Source: Candidatus Heimdallarchaeota archaeon (GTDB lineage: Archaea > Asgardarchaeota > Heimdallarchaeia > Heimdallarchaeales > Heimdallarchaeaceae). Taken from it: a stretch of 6,897 bases of DNA. Each line of letters opens with the position of its first letter. Positions within the stretch are counted from its first letter, which is position 1. The notes under the pieces are model-generated. The model saw only the letters and a list, made by a program, of their open reading frames with translations. It was not told where the DNA came from and searched no databases. The DNA lies in contig JAUVXQ010000069.1 in NCBI GenBank assembly GCA_030603505.1, forward strand, positions 1 through 6,897, written 5' to 3'. This document shows, piece by piece, positions 6,289 to 6,897 of the stretch. Made by a program: the position numbers and the translations under genes.

Positions 6289-6353
6289 GTAAAGGATGAG
6301 CAAGGCATTGCTGAGAGCATAGCTCAATGACGAATCATAGTTAATCTGATTAT
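6289..6353 (+). ncRNA. Box C/D sRNA, predicted double guide for 23S rRNA 2'-O-methylation
   Basis: All elements of an archaeal box C/D sRNA occur in order. These are box C AGGATGA (6293-6299, one mismatch to RUGAUGA), an 11-nt guide (6300-6310), box D' CTGA (6311-6314), box C' ATGACGA (6327-6333, one mismatch), a 12-nt guide (6334-6345) and box D CTGA (6346-6349). GTAA (6289-6292) pairs with TTAT (6350-6353) as the closing stem. Between D' and C' a perfect GAGC-ATA-GCTC hairpin (6315-6325) would give the internal motif a true stem. Such RNAs bind L7Ae, Nop5 and fibrillarin. From memory of archaeal 23S rRNA, the D guide pairs over 9 nt with UAACUAUGA of helix 69 and the D' guide over 10 nt with AAUGCCUUGC just downstream. 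By the N+5 rule the predicted methylated residues are the equivalents of E. coli A1913 and U1940 (a G in archaea). The RNA ends just before the convergent fni stop codon. Confidence 0.8.
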
Positions 6354-6360
6354 CCTTAAA

Positions 6361-6897
6361 TTATCCAATTATTGGATTTATTTCTCTAAGCTCTTTAAGG
6401 TTTCTTGCCCCTAGCAAAGCCATAACACATTTCATTTCAGTAACATAACTCAATAAATAGGTTCTGAGAGTTTTTTCTCCCCCCTCATTAATAGCTTTAA
6501 GAACAGGTAATGCTAAAGAAACATAATCTGCTCCCAGAAGCAAGGCTTTAACTGCTTCAATTCCAGTCCATATTCCCCCAGAAGCAATAATTTTAATATT
6601 TCTTTTATTTTCAACGGATTTAACATTGAGAATACTCTCTGCTGTAGAAACACCCCAATTCAAGAATTCAGATGACATTAGCTTAATGGAAGGATCAGGA
6701 TTACGGTAAGTTTCTATTTTCGCCCAATTAGTTCCTCCTGCTCCAGCAACATCAATAGCATAAATGTCTAATGACATCAAATACTCAGCATCTTTCTTCG
6801 AAATACCACTTCCTACTCCTTTAATTATGAGTGGATATTTTAGTTCTTTAATTAACTGTGAAATGCTTTTCTTTAAATTCGAAAAATCCTTGTTGCC
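6361..6897 (-). CDS. fni: Type II isopentenyl-diphosphate delta-isomerase, C-terminal part
   Basis: This FMN- and NADPH-dependent enzyme interconverts isopentenyl and dimethylallyl diphosphate, supplying the mevalonate-derived precursors of archaeal lipids. The frame stays open to the window edge, so the 178 residues seen are about the C-terminal half of a protein usually about 350-370 long; an internal Met codon at 6780 is not the real start. Family motifs, in order from the window edge: 'YPLIIKGVGSGIS' with the FMN-site lysine, 'DVAGAGGTNWAKIE', 'IIASGGIWTGIEAVKALLLGADYVSLALPVL' (TIM-barrel phosphate-binding strands, split over about 31 residues) and a C-terminal helix pair containing 'MALLGARNLKEL'. 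The last codons follow directly after the guide RNA on the opposite strand, so any 3' extension of this mRNA would be antisense to that RNA. Confidence 0.95.
   Translation of the reverse strand, partial: GNKDFSNLKKSISQLIKELKYPLIIKGVGSGISKKDAEYLMSLDIYAIDVAGAGGTNWAKIETYRNPDPSIKLMSSEFLNWGVSTAESILNVKSVENKRNIKIIASGGIWTGIEAVKALLLGADYVSLALPVLKAINEGGEKTLRTYLLSYVTEMKCVMALLGARNLKELREINPIIG

Noticed and set aside
6361..6780. Starting the isomerase at the Met codon at 6780.
   Set aside because: The frame continues to the window edge and encodes conserved family sequence including the FMN-site lysine region, so 6780 is internal.
1..6897. Search for CRISPR arrays, insertion sequences, tRNA/rRNA genes, or long direct repeats.
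   Set aside because: I saw no regularly spaced repeats, transposase-like frames, terminal inverted repeats or cloverleaf sequence anywhere in the window.

Overview
The window looks like a chromosomal segment of an archaeon. The sequence is strongly AT-rich, TATA-box-like elements stand in front of several genes, and the gene content is archaeal: a type II isopentenyl-diphosphate isomerase, a relative of the methanofuran enzyme MfnF, an AN1 zinc finger fused to an intramembrane protease, and what I read as a box C/D methylation-guide RNA. A long protein joining a longin-like front half to a V4R (Bet3-related) domain would suit the Asgard group. That placement is inference, with no marker gene in view to settle it.

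Layout. At the left edge is the 3' end of a UroD/MtaA-type gene, followed 4 nt later by a two-helix membrane protein with a PH-like domain. A 176-nt gap follows, holding a start-less reading frame for a transmembrane helix and a promoter. Next come two overlapping plus-strand genes: the divergent MfnF-like ASKHA protein and the longin-like/V4R protein. These converge on a full-length minus-strand formate--tetrahydrofolate ligase. A 207-nt divergent promoter region separates the ligase from the plus-strand AN1-M50 protease. The protease converges on a minus-strand fni (type II IPP isomerase), of which only the C-terminal half is in the window. The guide RNA lies in the 129-nt gap between protease and isomerase.

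Themes. One-carbon chemistry recurs (UroD/MtaA-like methyltransferase fragment, MfnF-like protein, formate--THF ligase), but the genes are in separate transcription units, so a shared pathway is only suggested. The isomerase belongs to archaeal lipid synthesis. The AN1 protease and the longin/V4R protein are the candidates for membrane-associated regulation or trafficking.

Most notable finding. The RNA at 6289-6353 has boxes C, D', C' and D, a hairpin between D' and C', a closing stem, and two guides. Compared with archaeal 23S rRNA recalled from memory, both guides match sites about 27 nt apart, in helix 69 and just downstream of it. This would be a double-guide 2'-O-methylation RNA aimed at the ribosomal subunit interface.
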